From: Anthonomus grandis grandis
Taxonomy: Eukaryota; Arthropoda; Insecta; Coleoptera; Curculionidae
Length of the DNA stretch: 64,000 nt
Assembly (NCBI RefSeq): GCF_022605725.1
Contig: NC_065556.1
Coordinates: forward strand, 29,743,140-29,807,139
Reading direction: 5' to 3'
Part shown: positions 33,301-44,300 of the stretch, one piece after another
Layout: every line of letters begins with the position of its first letter
How positions within the stretch are numbered: the stretch's first letter is position 1
Translations under genes and position numbers: made by a program
Notes under the pieces: generated by a model
Told to the model about the DNA's origin: nothing
The model's database searches: none
Seen by the model: only the letters and a program-made list of their open reading frames with translations

Positions 33301-36260
33301 GGCAAATTTCCTGGTTATTGGAAGGTAAGATTTTTAACACCCATTCATAAAATTAGCGAAAGAAATAAGATTTGTAATTATAAAGGTATCTATTCAGTCA
33401 ATGGTTCCTAAGCTGTTTGACAGGTTATTTTCTACCTTTCTAAATTTATGTCCTCTGAATCTTCATTATTTTCCATGTTACTTTTATTGTGCAAATTCTT
33501 TACATTAATGAGATCCATGTCTTGATCACCGTTAGTACACTGTAATGGCACCAAAAAAATGATACTGCTCTGTCTTTTGAAGAGTGCTCGGAATTTTGTA
33601 TATTTAATAAGGAATTATTGGAACCGTTAAATAGTGCTAGCAGTATTTAAGGAAAAAACCGTATTTTATTACTGCTAAACCTACACGTATGTATGGCAAA
33701 AGAGTTATTGGCGTGTTAGGTTAGTCCCGTTGACATTCTCAACCTCAAACTCTAACTACTATTTATTTGCAGCTGTTTATTTTAATGTTTGCTACTTTGC
33801 TATTCTATAATAAACAATTAAAAAAAAAACAGAAATTGGATTTTTGCACTATTGTAACAAAAAGAAAACGGCTTTGACGCATAGGCATTTTACCAAGAAG
33901 CGGAAGTTAAATTGCTCCATCAGTGTGATGCATAAATACGCATGCTCATGTGCGTTTTTCGCATGGCATTTTCTATTAGTAACGATAGTGTAACAAAGCA
34001 TATGATTAAGTGTGCAATAAAATCATAATTTAAGGTAAAATTCGATTATTCTTTTAAAGCTTCCCGTTGTCCGGACTGCTTTAAAATGACCCAAATTTTT
34101 TTAATAAAGTGACTAGTGTATTAATTCGGGTGGTTATGTTGAAGACCTATTGCTCAAGGTGTAAAAACATTTAGCGCATTGGCCACTTGCTTCATCTTAT
34201 AATTGATATTTAGTATTTAGAGTTATAGTGTTAATACTAAAATTTAATTTATACTTTAGTAATACGGTGTTTACAATGTTTGTCGTTAAAACCAACAGAA
34301 CAAGTGCATTTTCCGGTACGCATATCCACTAAATAAGTAATATTTATTATTGCTGCTGCTATGGACGTATTTTTTACGAGATGTAACGTATCGATTTAAA
34401 ATGCTTTTTGTAGTTTGGCCCATAATTAAATCTAATACGCGTTGCTTGTGGAGTAGGAGTAGTAGTTGCTTTCATGGCACTGTAGGCAGTTGCTTAGTGG
34501 TCATCAGCATGTCTCAAGTTAAATCTATGGTGACTACCTTATGTTGATCTACCGGTACGAGTTGATCCGTGCTTTTGAGATTTGTATGTATACAAAACTC
34601 TCAAATGCCTTTGATACGGTTCGTCATGATAATCTGGTTACGAAGTTTGAGTCTGTGGATTTTGGCGAGACTTTGGTCGAATTTTATCATAATTTTTTGA
34701 CTGGTCGCACACAGTTAGTCAGGATAAAATTATATTTCTAATGGTATTGAAGTGTGGTCATTTTGCTTTTGCTGATGATTTTAAACTGAATAAAGCCATA
34801 AAGTCATATCTTGATGCTGAGCTGCTTTAGTTGGATTTAAATAGTGTTGCTGAGTAATAGCAATAACTGAATGTAAAGAAGCGTATATGTAATTCGTTTG
34901 GTACTTCTAATAAAATTATTAATGATCAATACCCAATCGACATAAACGAACTCAGGTTGGTTGATACAGTTAAAGATTAGGGTGTTCTTTTCTATACCAA
35001 GCTAACTTTTTTGTCGCACATTTTAGATATTATTAACAGGAGTATGCGTAGTCTTGGTTTTATCACTAGAAATAGTGTACATTTTTCACTCTTACTCTTC
35101 TAAATAAATTTATTGCTCCTTGGTTCGTTCCTTACTTGAGTATGCTTTCGCAAAGTATTCTCTTTAATATGATTGTCAAATTTGACACCTTGACGCTGTA
35201 GTACAGAGAAGATCCCTTACTCATAGTGATGCAGTTAATATTTGTCGTAATTATTACATAAACTATGAGGCAATCACTTTCCAACTTTCCAGTTTAATGA
35301 TATTCCTAATCTTGAAATCAGACGGTGTCATTCAGATCCTTTAACATTTTATAAGTTCTTGAATGCGGAATTCAGTCAATTCTTTGCATTTCTTTAATGA
35401 AAATAATTTGAATCCATTTTACAGCGATTTAAATATTTACTAATTAATAAACAATTTCTAGCATACGTTTTACCCGTGCTGGCTGAATATTCTGTGGACG
35501 TCCAAAGGTTTACCCCGATCGATATGACTAGTAACTTTTTCAGGAGAATTACTGTTGGGGCAACTATTAGGACTCATTATTTCGGTGTATTACCTTTATC
35601 CTCGCAAGGCAGCAATCTTTCTTATGTACGTAATATAATAATAATCCTTTTTTTTTGCAATACAAGTAACTGATTTCAGTTTATCAGTCTTGACCAATTT
35701 GTACGTCCTATAAGAGAACAAGCAACACAAGCCTCGAAGTACGTGGACGTGTTTTATTACAGGTTTTCTTATAAAGGATTATTAGGTGATTCGGATAATG
35801 GCACCATCGGTAAGTTCAATCACTAAGTAACTCACTATTGTTCATGAACATGTACAAATCTGATTTGTGTTCCGTTATTTTAGGTGTGGGGCACGCTGAA
35901 GAATTAAACTATTTGTTCAATCTTAATAACACAGTGAGTGCACAAGATAAGGTAGTGAGAGACCAAATGGTTACTTTATGGACAAATTTTGCCAAAACTA
36001 AGTAAATTTTGTGCTGTTTCCATGAATTCGTGAAGCAATTTTAATTTTTCAGCAATCCCACTCCTGATCCAGAATCTGACTCGGTACTAGGAACCACAGT
36101 TTGGGAAGTAAATAATGCAACAACTAACGCGAGCAGTTCGATTTTATATTTAGATATTGGCAATAGTCTTACGATGAATAGCAATCCGGTGCAAGAAGAT
36201 TGGGAGTTTTATCAAGACTTGTATGCCACAAACGGAGACGACGATTATTCTACTTATTAG
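21321..36260 (+). CDS. Secreted carboxylesterase (COesterase family, alpha/beta hydrolase)
   Basis: Eleven exons with GT-AG borders join in frame into 562 codons: 21321-21386, 21460-21597, 21810-21959, 29225-29379, 29433-29608, 29662-29858, 32418-32604, 35462-35625, 35680-35809, 35884-36001, 36053-36260. The protein starts with a signal peptide (MFTPKVCRVLLIGLVAANVG). The substrate pocket has WIHGGTF (oxyanion hole) and the nucleophile elbow GESAGAAS (Ser about 212). The charge-relay Glu is in NSNEAG (about 348) and the His in GVGHAEEL (about 458). A DIC...SEDCL pair gives the usual first disulfide. More than ten N-x-S/T sequons suggest a glycosylated extracellular enzyme. It hydrolyses carboxylic esters; the substrate is unknown (xenobiotic, hormone, pheromone or digestive roles are all possible). 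Introns 3, 6 and 7 are swollen by transposons, but the coding frame is intact. Confidence 0.93.
22630..24256 (+). mobile_element. 5'-truncated non-LTR retrotransposon with (AATA)n tail
   Basis: The insertion starts near 22630, inside the piggyBac transposase just before its Cys-rich finger, and ends in an AATAAATAAATA repeat at about 24226-24256. Its 456-residue open frame has the main reverse transcriptase motifs. No endonuclease domain is present, as expected for a 5' truncation. It is among the better-preserved LINE copies in this window. Confidence 0.88.
22642..24012 (+). CDS. Non-LTR retrotransposon reverse transcriptase (5'-truncated, jockey/CR1-like)
   Basis: An uninterrupted 456-residue frame. 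Motifs in order: NYRPISKLCIFGKILEKI, EQHGFYPKRSLETNL, YTDFSKAFDKID (motif A Asp), GVPQGSHLSPLFF (motif B), LLFADDLKIYL (motif C with both Asp) and LGVILDEKWTFKSHI (thumb). A C-terminal region with LERVQNRFLKYLGFK follows. The active-site residues are intact, but there is no endonuclease and no own promoter, so independent retrotransposition is unlikely. The first Met is arbitrary because the true start is lost. Confidence 0.85.
   Translation: MMGEQLMAYLKNGDREDVTNYRPISKLCIFGKILEKIMYDTIFPSVKHRIIQEQHGFYPKRSLETNLLCFSEFVTKTIDNTGQVDVIYTDFSKAFDKIDPEILIQRLEEVDVDPAIIRLSCSYNTGRKSRVTIDGHKSEWFDITSGVPQGSHLSPLFFIIYINSIKKCFKHCKILLFADDLKIYLKIETMDDCLKIQQDLLRLEQNCQKNRLFLNSAKCFCISFTKNITKIISPYSINSSNLKRVVQIRDLGVILDEKWTFKSHIERVICESNKMTGFIKRNSTDFKNPNSIISLYNAFVLSKLSFASVIWNPKYNVDITRLERVQNRFLKYLGFKTNMPIYNHNYTIIRAKFKFLTLEYRRNITDLFTLYKIVNCHVDLHYLLSHINIRIPRQNARNRDLFAADFYRTNVGQNSPLSRIQNVFNFYNNFLNSDIFRTPIGSYKRQLKTYFLKKIE
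24900..25262 (-). mobile_element. LINE 3'-end fragment with poly(A) tail inside piggyBac
   Basis: A poly(T) run at about 24909-24931 is the poly(A) tail of a minus-strand insertion. Its coding remnant (25260-25034) has a Cys/His knuckle LCRGCNEEDETTLHILCFC, typical of the C terminus of R1-like and related LINE ORF2 proteins. TCCTCCTGTTT occurs at both borders (about 24890 and 25256), a likely target duplication. Confidence 0.75.
26412..26760. repeat. Diverged dispersed repeat with CAGGCAGTCGAAGT motifs
   Basis: The 26412-26485 stretch (GTGCGACCTTATGAAATTA onward) has a diverged direct copy at about 28787-28860. From 26580 to 26750 there are CCAGGCAGTCGAAGT, GCCTGGAATAA, GCCTGGAAGT, TTCCAGGCATTTG and CCAGGCAGTCGAAGT. 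These belong to the motif family that forms the large block at 45.8-49.4 kb. Confidence 0.6.
26777..26864. repeat. Two adjacent hairpins in esterase intron 3
   Basis: 26777-26809 is a perfect inverted repeat with 15-base arms (GATTGGAGTCAAATT) and a 3-base loop. 26817-26864 has perfect 16-base arms (AGACTTTTGACATCCA) around a 16-base, itself palindromic, loop. They sit seven bases apart. The function is unknown; they may be decayed MITE cores. Confidence 0.8.
28151..28183. repeat. Perfect 33-bp palindrome
   Basis: The arms CCATATACCTATTATT and their exact complement are separated by one base. It lies inside family M copy A and may form a cruciform. Confidence 0.9.
28241..28490. repeat. Tandem duplication, period about 146 bp
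   Basis: The segment with GGAAAGGGTCTAGGAA and CGACCACGTGTTGACTG at 28241-28345 recurs about 146 bp downstream (28394-28490) with a few differences. It is richer in G and C than the surrounding intron and holds the E-box-like CACGTG twice. Confidence 0.8.
28630..29224. other. Esterase intron 3, distal part
   Basis: No gene is seen. It contains the diverged direct copy (about 28787-28860) of the repeat at 26412-26485 and ends with the acceptor of exon 4. Confidence 0.5.
29862..31788. other. Esterase intron 6, proximal part
   Basis: AT-rich intron without a supported gene. Scattered CAGGCAGTCC and CTGCCTGGAAG motifs (about 30700-30780) belong to the dispersed CAGGCAGT family. A trace of the LINE motif-B region may be present on the minus strand near 31360 (AGGACCCAATACAGACACC). 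Confidence 0.4.
31790..32010 (+). pseudogene. LINE reverse transcriptase fragment
   Basis: GFVLGPILFIKFMCGG is a degraded GSVLGPILFxIYxxxL motif-B region. The frame runs on for about 50 residues without recognisable motif C. It lies in esterase intron 6. Confidence 0.55.
32640..35400 (+). pseudogene. Heavily decayed LINE spread over esterase intron 7
   Basis: Motifs appear in the right order on the plus strand but in different frames. They are DILFCGNFNLPNAVW (endonuclease end, about 32682), LCLTSGKFPGYWKVRFLTPIHK (about 33290-33350, shown here only by the key SGKFP and PIHK), LSNAFDTVRHDNLVTKF (motif A, about 34600), FADDFKLNKA (motif C, about 34770) and LVDTVKD-GVLFYTKLTF (about 34955-35010). 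The 33430-34530 stretch between fingers and palm lacks LINE motifs and is probably a later insertion. Many stops show age. Confidence 0.7.
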
Positions 36261-36264
36261 GGCA

Positions 36265-36270
36265 AATAAA
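36265..36270 (+). terminator. Candidate polyadenylation signal of the carboxylesterase gene
   Basis: AATAAA starts five bases after the stop codon (TAG at 36258-36260). If used, the 3' untranslated region would be only about 20-30 bases. No second AATAAA is seen in the next 100 bases. Confidence 0.45.
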
Positions 36271-36799
36271 GATGCGTTTTTTACATAAAAGGATGTATTT
36301 ATTTACACAATTTTAAAATACATCAAGATTTCAATTGATTAAGGAGGGCTGCCAATAAACATTCTCTGTGAGTGTCTCCTTCTATCCAACTAGAGCCCCA
36401 CGGTCGTTGGATATTTACAGCAGAAAAAAATTGAATAAAAAGATGGTTATTGTCATATTTTCATCATTAATAATATTGTCCTGGATATTTAGGAACTTAA
36501 TTGACCATTTGTCCTTTAAAAATATTACACAAGTTGTTATTGTCGTACTACAAATTTTTGGTAAAATTATTGTCTATATCTTTTCTTCTACACATGATTT
36601 AAGAAAAGGTTATTTTTTTTAATTATTATAAAAGACTAGGTACAAGTAAGTGTGTACTATGTGGTATCAGTTTTTGAAATAATTTGATTAATGTACGAAA
36701 ATAGACCTTCCTGGAATATCATAGCTTTTCAAATTATTTTATTAATAAATGCAAAATAATTGCAAGTCTTTTCCATTCAAAGCATGATATACCAGCAAC

Positions 36800-37022
36800 C
36801 ATGAAAAGTGAATGACCATGTGATACTAGGGAGCCGCCATTTTGTGTGATTGTGTCCTTTCGATGTTGGTCACTCACTGACAAATTTCAGTTGTGCCAAT
36901 TGTAGGGAAACAAATTCATTATCGTTATTTCATATATTTTTTGTTGGCAACACTGAAAATGTTCAGAGTGACCAACATCACAAAGACACAACCACTATAA
37001 AAATGGCGGTCATTTTTGCAGA
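36800..37022. mobile_element. Non-autonomous inverted-repeat element, family M, copy B (short)
   Basis: The left arm (about 36800-36900) carries GAGCCGCCATTTTGTGTGAT, TGTGTCCTTTCGATGTTGG and TCACTCACTGACAAATTTCA. The right arm carries the complement, ending in AAAATGGCGGT near 37016. The arms are about 100 bp with little interior, so it looks like the minimal MITE form of the longer copies A and C. Confidence 0.8.
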
Positions 37023-37960
37023 TATATGCTGGGTACCTTTAATTAATGTTTGCTTTCATACATTCCTACATACACACAATATAGTAATAACAATTTCTTA
37101 TATATATTATTCACTTTAAATTAGAATATTAATACACTAATTTTGCCATTAAGCATGTCATAATTTTTGAAAAACAAAATCGCTGGTCCTGAAGATGACG
37201 GTTCAAATTTGTGTCAAGCTGTGCAACAAAACGATTTTTGCATTTAAATTATTAATTTAATAAACTCTTATTTTATTAAAACCTTTGGTAAGCTACATTT
37301 CTTAATCTACGATATGCCTTTGACATGATATTCATGATTGCAACCGGTAGGTCTATTAACTACTTGTCGTCCATTTCATTTTCCCTTTATTTGACTTCTA
37401 GACAATATACCTACCGACGTTGAAATACGTTTGAATATTTAAAAATCCCAATATCTCCCTCTATATAAAAATTTAATATACATCTGGTGATTCTGAACCA
37501 CCTTGCATAATATAGAAAGTATTGTTGTCAAACTTCTTATATTAATTACTCTACTTAATTTATTCATTCACTCATATTCATTCCTAACTTATACAGCGAT
37601 TTCAAATATTATTTTGCACTCATTTCCGCTGCTTAACGACTGATACCACATAATTTAGTAACAAAACTCTATAATGAGTAAACGTAATAATATAAAAAAC
37701 ACAACAATTATTTTAAACATTCTTAACTAACTATAATAAGCTGCGGAATTATTGTCAGCCACTATATGATAATATAAGAGAACGAGTGGTAAATACAAAT
37801 TTAATATTTCACATCAAAACGGACAAAATAACAATAAAACTACACACGGTATATTAACATCATAGTATTGAAAAAATGTACAAATCTTAGGTATTAAATA
37901 CATTTTTATTGTCACGTTACAATCATTATTATTATCATTATTAGTACAATTTTAAAGGTT
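37023..37960. other. Intergenic region between the esterase and the second pogo-like element
   Basis: AT-rich with no recognised gene. No inverted or tandem repeat stands out. Confidence 0.5.
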
Positions 37961-40642
37961 CCGTAAAACTGAGCAGGGAAACTTTGCACCGGACATGTAA
38001 AATTATATTTTCTGTAATCCTCCTCATAATTTTGTTCAGATATTTCTACTACCTCTAGAACACATAGGCCACCTCGCAATAAGTCGCCAACACGCGCGCG
38101 AATATCCTCCTGGTCGCCAGTTGTTTATCAGCAACCGTCCGAATATTAATCTAGAAATTCTATGATTTTCTGGCTTTGCAAAATCATACTGTGCAGAAAG
38201 TTCCAGAGTACAAAAATTGGTAAGTACACGTCTAAAGACTTAATACATGTGCACTTATCACATGGAATTGGATATACTTTGCACCGCTCAAATGATGCAA
38301 AGTATCCCCAACTTGTCACGTCCAAACTATTTTCATTCGCAAGAGTAAAAGTTAAATAGGTAAATGGTTTTCAGAAAATGCCCAGACGTTATAAAAGGAA
38401 ACTGGGATCTCGCAGATATGCAGACTACTCAGAAGAAGATTTGAAGGCATGTTTGTCAGCAATACAAGAATCCTTTAACATTCCAAGAAGAACTATTTTT
38501 TACAAATTAAAAGGAACACACGCTAGAAAACCTGGATACCCATCAATATTCTCTTATGAAGAGGAAAGATGTTTCGTACAATGCATTCATAGCCTTAGTG
38601 ATTCTGGTTTTTTCTGTTACTGGAATGGAATTGCGACAAATAATCAAGAGCTATTTAAATCGTAAAGGAAAAAAATAACTCGTTTTAGGGATAATACTCC
38701 AGGTATCGATTGGTTCAAATCATTTTTAACTCGTCATAAAGACCTTACTGCAAGGATAGTCTCGAACATAAAAAAAGTAGAGCAGCACTCAATGCAAACC
38801 AAATGACTCAATACATAGAAAATCTAAAACAAACATTAACTAGTGTAGAGCCGCATGCTATTTTTAATTATGACGAGACAAACTTAACCGATGACCCCGG
38901 TGAAAAAAAGATATTAAATAAACATGGTGTTAAGTATCCCGAACGAATTTGTAATTCCTCAAAGAGTAGCATTTCTCTTATGATTTGTGGAAATGCAGCT
39001 GGTGAGCTTCTACCTCCTTATGTGGTGTACAAATCCAAGCATTTGTGGGACACCTGGACTGAGAATGGTCTCCCTGGTACGCGTTATGCAAATACTGCAT
39101 CTGGTTGGTTCGAATCACAGACATTTGCAAATTGGTTCAGCCACTCTCCTATTACCCAGGCTTAAAAAAATTCAAGGAAAGAAGGTCGTTTTAGGAGACA
39201 ATTTGTCTTCTCATATTAATGATGAAGTCCTCGATTTATGTCGAAGACACGACATTGATTTTGTATGTTTGCCTCCTTACAGCACCCACGTTACACAACC
39301 GCTAGATGTGGCATTATTTGCCCCCCATGAAAAGAGCCTGGAGAGACATTTTATCTCAATATAAGGAAACTCATGTAGGGAGTAGATCAAATATACTTGA
39401 GAAACAGCATTTTCCAATGCTTTTACGATCATTAATGGAAAAAATTCAAAAGAATAGCGCTGAGATATTAAAGTCGGGATTTAGGAAATGCGGTATCGTT
39501 CCTTGCGATGTAACACCGCTCTTGGAGCGGTTAACAACAACTAAGCAATCTAATATGAGAACTGCTAGCGACACAAACAAATCAAGTTCATCGGATATGG
39601 AAAACACTTTCATTAAGTATTTAGAAGATAAAAGACAGGAAGCCACACAGTTTAAGTCATGTAGGAAGAAGAAAATAACGATTTCGGCAGGATACAGTAT
39701 TGCCCATTCTGAAATCAGTTTAACACATCTAACTGGAGCATCTACATCCACACCTCTTCAAGCTGTTGAACCAGAAATCGTAGATGATTCAGAGGGGGAC
39801 ATTGTTTTGGACGACCACTTCCCACTAGACAGGGATTCACCAAATGATGAAATAAATGAGATGCAAGAGATAGAAGAAGAAAAAGAATTTAATGAAAAAG
39901 TCGTCTCAGGTTCTCTAGGAACAAATATTGTCGAAAAACTCTGGATTAGATGATGTTAAAAAAGTTGTTGGTGAGTACGTTTTATTTTCCTATAAAGATC
40001 ATGTTTATCCTGGAGTGATAACAGCAATAGAAAACGATGGAGCGATGATCAATGCTATGGCCAGAAAGACGTGACGAAATATGGTATTCGTGGGACAACG
40101 TAATTGGCGCCATTAGCCCTCCCAAGAAAATGTCCAAACGAGGATTGTACATTGTCCCAGAATGCGACAAATTGTGGTAGGATTAGTTTCAAACGTTGTG
40201 TTTTTACTATTATAATGTTATAATAAAGATTGTTCATTTAAATTGTAGCAATTTCCTTTACTTTTATGCTTGTTTCATGAATATATGTAGGTAGGTAGAT
40301 TTAAATGCACAAAACTTGGCCCACGAACATTTTTTCGTATTTAATTGCTGCAAAGTTTGAAATAATAAGGGTTTTCTATGCATCAACAAGCATTTAGTAG
40401 CCAAATATTAATAAGATATTGAGTGGTGCAAAGTATGACTTTTTTGGGGTATATATACTTTGCACCACTAATAAAACTAGGTTGTTCTCTTGATTAGGCA
40501 ATATACGTAACAAATAGCTATAATCAGAGTTATATTACAACCTGCTCAATTGATATTTATAATAAAAAGTTCAGATCTTCTTTCGAGTGACGTTACATCC
40601 TAACTAATAAAAAAAATGGTGCAAAGTAACCCCGTTTTACGG
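37961..40642 (+). mobile_element. Second pogo-like element with ACTTTGCACC subterminal repeats
   Basis: The left end CCGTAAAACTGAGCAGGGAA then ACTTTGCACC (37961) is mirrored by GGTGCAAAGTAACCCCGTTT then TACGG (ending 40642). The ends share the CCGTA start and a G-rich run with the pogo-like element at 385-5154. Copies of ACTTTGCACC also occur at about 38277 and 40427-40485 in both orientations. The flanks read TT on both sides instead of the expected TA, so the target duplication is uncertain. Confidence 0.78.
38378..39953 (+). pseudogene. Pogo-like transposase with frameshifts, catalytic triad retained
   Basis: The N-terminal HTH block (38378-38665) reads MPRRYKRKLGSRRYADYSEE and KPGYPSIFSYEEE. 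After a frame change, 38803-39165 has NYDETNLTDDPG (first Asp), VVYKSKHLWDTW and ASGWFESQTFANWF. A second change leads to VVLGDNLSSH (second Asp) and YSTHVTQPLDVALF (third Asp) in 38987-39364. A third leads to 39306-39953 with an acidic Ser-rich tail. All three catalytic Asp are present, unlike the copy at 869-4620. At least three frameshifts inactivate it. Confidence 0.85.
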
Positions 40643-41308
40643 TTTATAAGATCCCCTTATGTCTGATAAAACCCAGACGGCACCCTTTGTATATTTTAAG
40701 CTCAAAATAAAATAAGGTATGTTTTTTTATATTGTTATTCTAAAACAAGTTAATTTAATTATGACCGATATTACAAGGAGACATAACGATGACTGGCCTA
40801 TAGATAACAATAGCTTTAAGAAGGCAATAAGTAATACAAAAAATTACTTCAAGTGCTTGGAATGACATGCAAAATTACTTTAAATGTCTGGATTAAAATT
40901 AAAAAGTATCAAAGAGCCTGAAAAAAAAAAGAAATTTGCTTGCTTTAAATGCCTGAAATAAGGTTTGATATTATACGTTTGTACTGTCTGGGAATTATTA
41001 CGAATTATATTCCAATCTACCTAAGCTTCTTATTATGTACAAACAGTGTAAATAAAATGTTACTAAATTTTTAAGATTATGTATTAAGTCACGTGTTTCT
41101 AAAGTATAAAAATTGACCTTTTTTTTTTATTAAAAAGAGACATTTTAAATCTTAACCCTATAATCGATAAAGAAATATGTGTTTTTTTTTTAATATTTAT
41201 TATTGTGGTGATATGTTAACGATATAATATTAACATTTAAAAAAAAATTGCAAAATAAATCAATAATTAACGGGGAATTCACGTGAAACGAAACAAACAC
41301 GTTGTGCG
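40643..41308. other. Intergenic region downstream of Skeletor
   Basis: No gene is recognised. From 40850 to 40990 short degenerate units of the type ACTTCAAGTGCTTGGAATGA recur, related to the CAGGCAGT family. Confidence 0.45.
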
Positions 41309-41314
41309 TTTATT
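41309..41314 (-). terminator. Probable polyadenylation signal of the Skeletor-like gene
   Basis: TTTATT (AATAAA on the minus strand) lies about 40 bases downstream of the stop codon at 41354-41356. Confidence 0.5.
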
Positions 41315-41353
41315 CGAAAAATAAAAAAATTTCGCCACTTATCATTTAATTTT

Positions 41354-44300
41354 TTACGTACTCCTACTTATTATTGTCATCAATAGATTTATTGTCGGTA
41401 AAATTGATAAAAGTGAGGTTAGTGTTGACGTTGTTTTGGTGGCCGAACTGATTTTTTCACCGTTCTGTTGCGATACGTATCCCGGGTCGACTACGTGGAT
41501 CTTCCAGCCCAAGTTACTGTGAATGTAACACTGAAAAACAAAAACGTTCATTGAAAACTATTCAATTAGTGCCGTTCTACGTGGCACTTAATAATAATAT
41601 AGGTTTATTAATGATTTCCGCACGCAAGACCTGCACGTAAGTTTACCATACCCGTATATTTACAATGTTGGTTGCCTATAGAATTATAATGTATAGGCAA
41701 CCAACTTTAGACACTAAACTCCGTAAGAAAAATACAATTTTTGCACTAATAGATCAAAATGCAGCAGAGAGGCTAAATACTAAAAAATTAACTGATTTAG
41801 TGAGATTTTCATGGATAAGAAATAAAAACAGAGTGGGGTCATATATATTGGAGCAAGAGGGCAATATTTATTTTCTTTTTCCTTATAAAAGGTCTAACTT
41901 AAATTGCTTATGGGGTGGGTGCAATGAGTTAAAATGGCGAACGTAAAATGTGTACAGTTACGGTGACTCGAGATAGCACAGGGAAAACCTGCACTGACAG
42001 ATCTTAATATATAAAAGTCATATTTATGAATAAAACAATAAAGAGAAACAATAAAGTTCCACTTGCAAAAAAACCGGATAAAATGATCTAACTGCTTGGA
42101 AAAAAACCTTAGTCACTTTAAGGAAGAATAAAGCATTTAATAGGTTTCAGGTTCCTTTTCTCAGAAAACTTTAGAGTGACTTGAACTGCCTGGGAAATAA
42201 TAAGAATGACTTTAATTGACTGAAATATAAAAAGAGCTTCAGTTGAATCCAAAGATGTTGAGAATTTGGAAAATGCAAAATTAATGATACACTTGCCTGA
42301 AAAATAAAAAAAACCTGCCTGGAAATTTTTCCAGAGACTTTGGGAAAGCAAAAATAACTTAAGCAGCCTTAAAAGTAGACTATGACATTCATTCCTTGAA
42401 ACTAAAAATAACTTAAATTGCCTGGAAAAATTGACGAAGTATCTGAAACATAAACAGAACTTCAGGGAACTTCAACAGCCTGACAAAATGACTTCAATTA
42501 GTAAAAGAACAGAAATGACTTGACTTTCAACAAAAAAAATAAAATAACTTCAATTGCTTGGAAAAATTTAATAGTATTCAAATAGCAGTTAACGTTTAAA
42601 ATAAAGTATCACTAGATTATAAAAAGAAATCTATGATGGCGTTCACTTTATTTGATTGATTTCCAAAATAAGAAAATTAATATTTCAATATTTTGTCCTT
42701 AGTGTTGGAAATTTGTAAATTTAAGGAATTTTCCATCGAATTCCATGGAATTGAATTCCCAATTAGATTTTCAAAAAATAAATAAAATTTTTTGTTATAT
42801 TGGAAACTTCGAAATTTAAATAATTTTCCATTGAATTCCATGGAATTCATTTCTAAATCAGGTTTAAAAATAAATACATAAATATTTGAATATTTTATTC
42901 TTAATTTTGAAAATTTTTAAATTCACGAAATTTCCCATTGAGTTCCATAGAATTTATTTTCAAAAAAAAATTAAATTTTGTACTTAATTTTGGAAATTTT
43001 CACATTTAAGAATTTTTCTATGGAATTGATTTCTAAATTCAATATTCAAAAATATGTATATCACTATTTCACTATTTTGTCCTTAGTTTTGGAAATTTGC
43101 ACATTTAATTAATTTTCCATTGACTTTCATAAAATTGATTTCCAAATTCGATTTTCTAAAAAATATGAAGATTTGAATTTTTTGCCCTTGATTTTGGAAA
43201 TTTGCAAATCTGAGGAATGTTCCATTGATTTCCATGGAACTGATTTCCAAGAAAAAAATATGAATGTTTGAATATTTTGTTTTTCATATTGGAAATTTTG
43301 CAAATTTAAAGAATTTTCCATCGAATTGATTTCTAAATTATATTTTCAAAAAAAAAATAATATTTAATAATTTGCTTTTAATTTTAGAAATTTGCCAAAT
43401 TTAGAAACTTTATATTTAGTTTCATAGAAATTAATATTTGAATATTTTGTTCTTAATTTTATAAATTTGCAAATTTTCCATGATGTTTAATTCCAAATTA
43501 TATTAAAAAAAAAAATTAATTAGAAGTGTTGTTTTGCAAGTAAATTGGTCAGTTTCTCATGAAAACTTTTTGTTTTTAATCAACTGTTCGAATTATTTTT
43601 AATTAATCCTCAGGGCTCGAAGTCTAAGTTTCAGATACCTTCAAGATGGATGAATTAAATATAATTCGAAACGTTGACTAAAAAAAAATTGTTTTCCTGA
43701 AAAATTGACCAATTTACCTGCAAAACAACACTTCTAATTAATTTTTTTTTTAATATAATTTGGAATTAAACACCATGGAAAATTTCTTAAATATGTGAAT
43801 TTCCTAAATTAAAAACAAAATATTTAAATATTAATTTCTATGACACTCAATAGAAAGTGCCTTAAATTTGCAAATTTCTACAATTAAAAGCAAATTATAA
43901 AATATAAATTTTTCTTGAAAATCTAATTTGGAAATCAGTCCCATGGAAATCAATAGAAAATTCCCTGGATTTACAAATTTCCAGAATCAAGGACAAAAAT
44001 TCAAATTTTCATCTTTTTTAGAAACTTGGAAATCAATTCCATGGAATTCGATGGAAAATTAATTAAATTTGAAAATTTCCAAAATTAAGTACAAAATTTA
44101 TTTTTTTTTTTAAATAAAATCAACACTACTTCTAATTTACGATCTTTGCTCACCAATTCACAAGAAGCAAAAAAATTAAAAAATTTTTAGGGAATTTTTA
44201 ATTAAATTGCACGGAATTGATTTCCAAATTAAAATTAAATGAACAATTCATAAGCAGCAGCAGATCTACTGGAACAACAAAAATGAGCCATAACTCAGAC

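Noticed and set aside
36368..36622. 84-residue hydrophobic frame downstream of the esterase
   Set aside because: Hydrophobicity follows from T-rich sequence; no start context or homology is recognised.
40643..41300. A short non-coding RNA gene between the pogo element and Skeletor
   Set aside because: No tRNA, snRNA or other recognisable fold or box motifs; only degenerate repeat units.
41665..41946. 93-residue plus-strand open frame beginning in a hairpin
   Set aside because: No recognised motif, and it lies in a Skeletor intron; composition does not favour coding.
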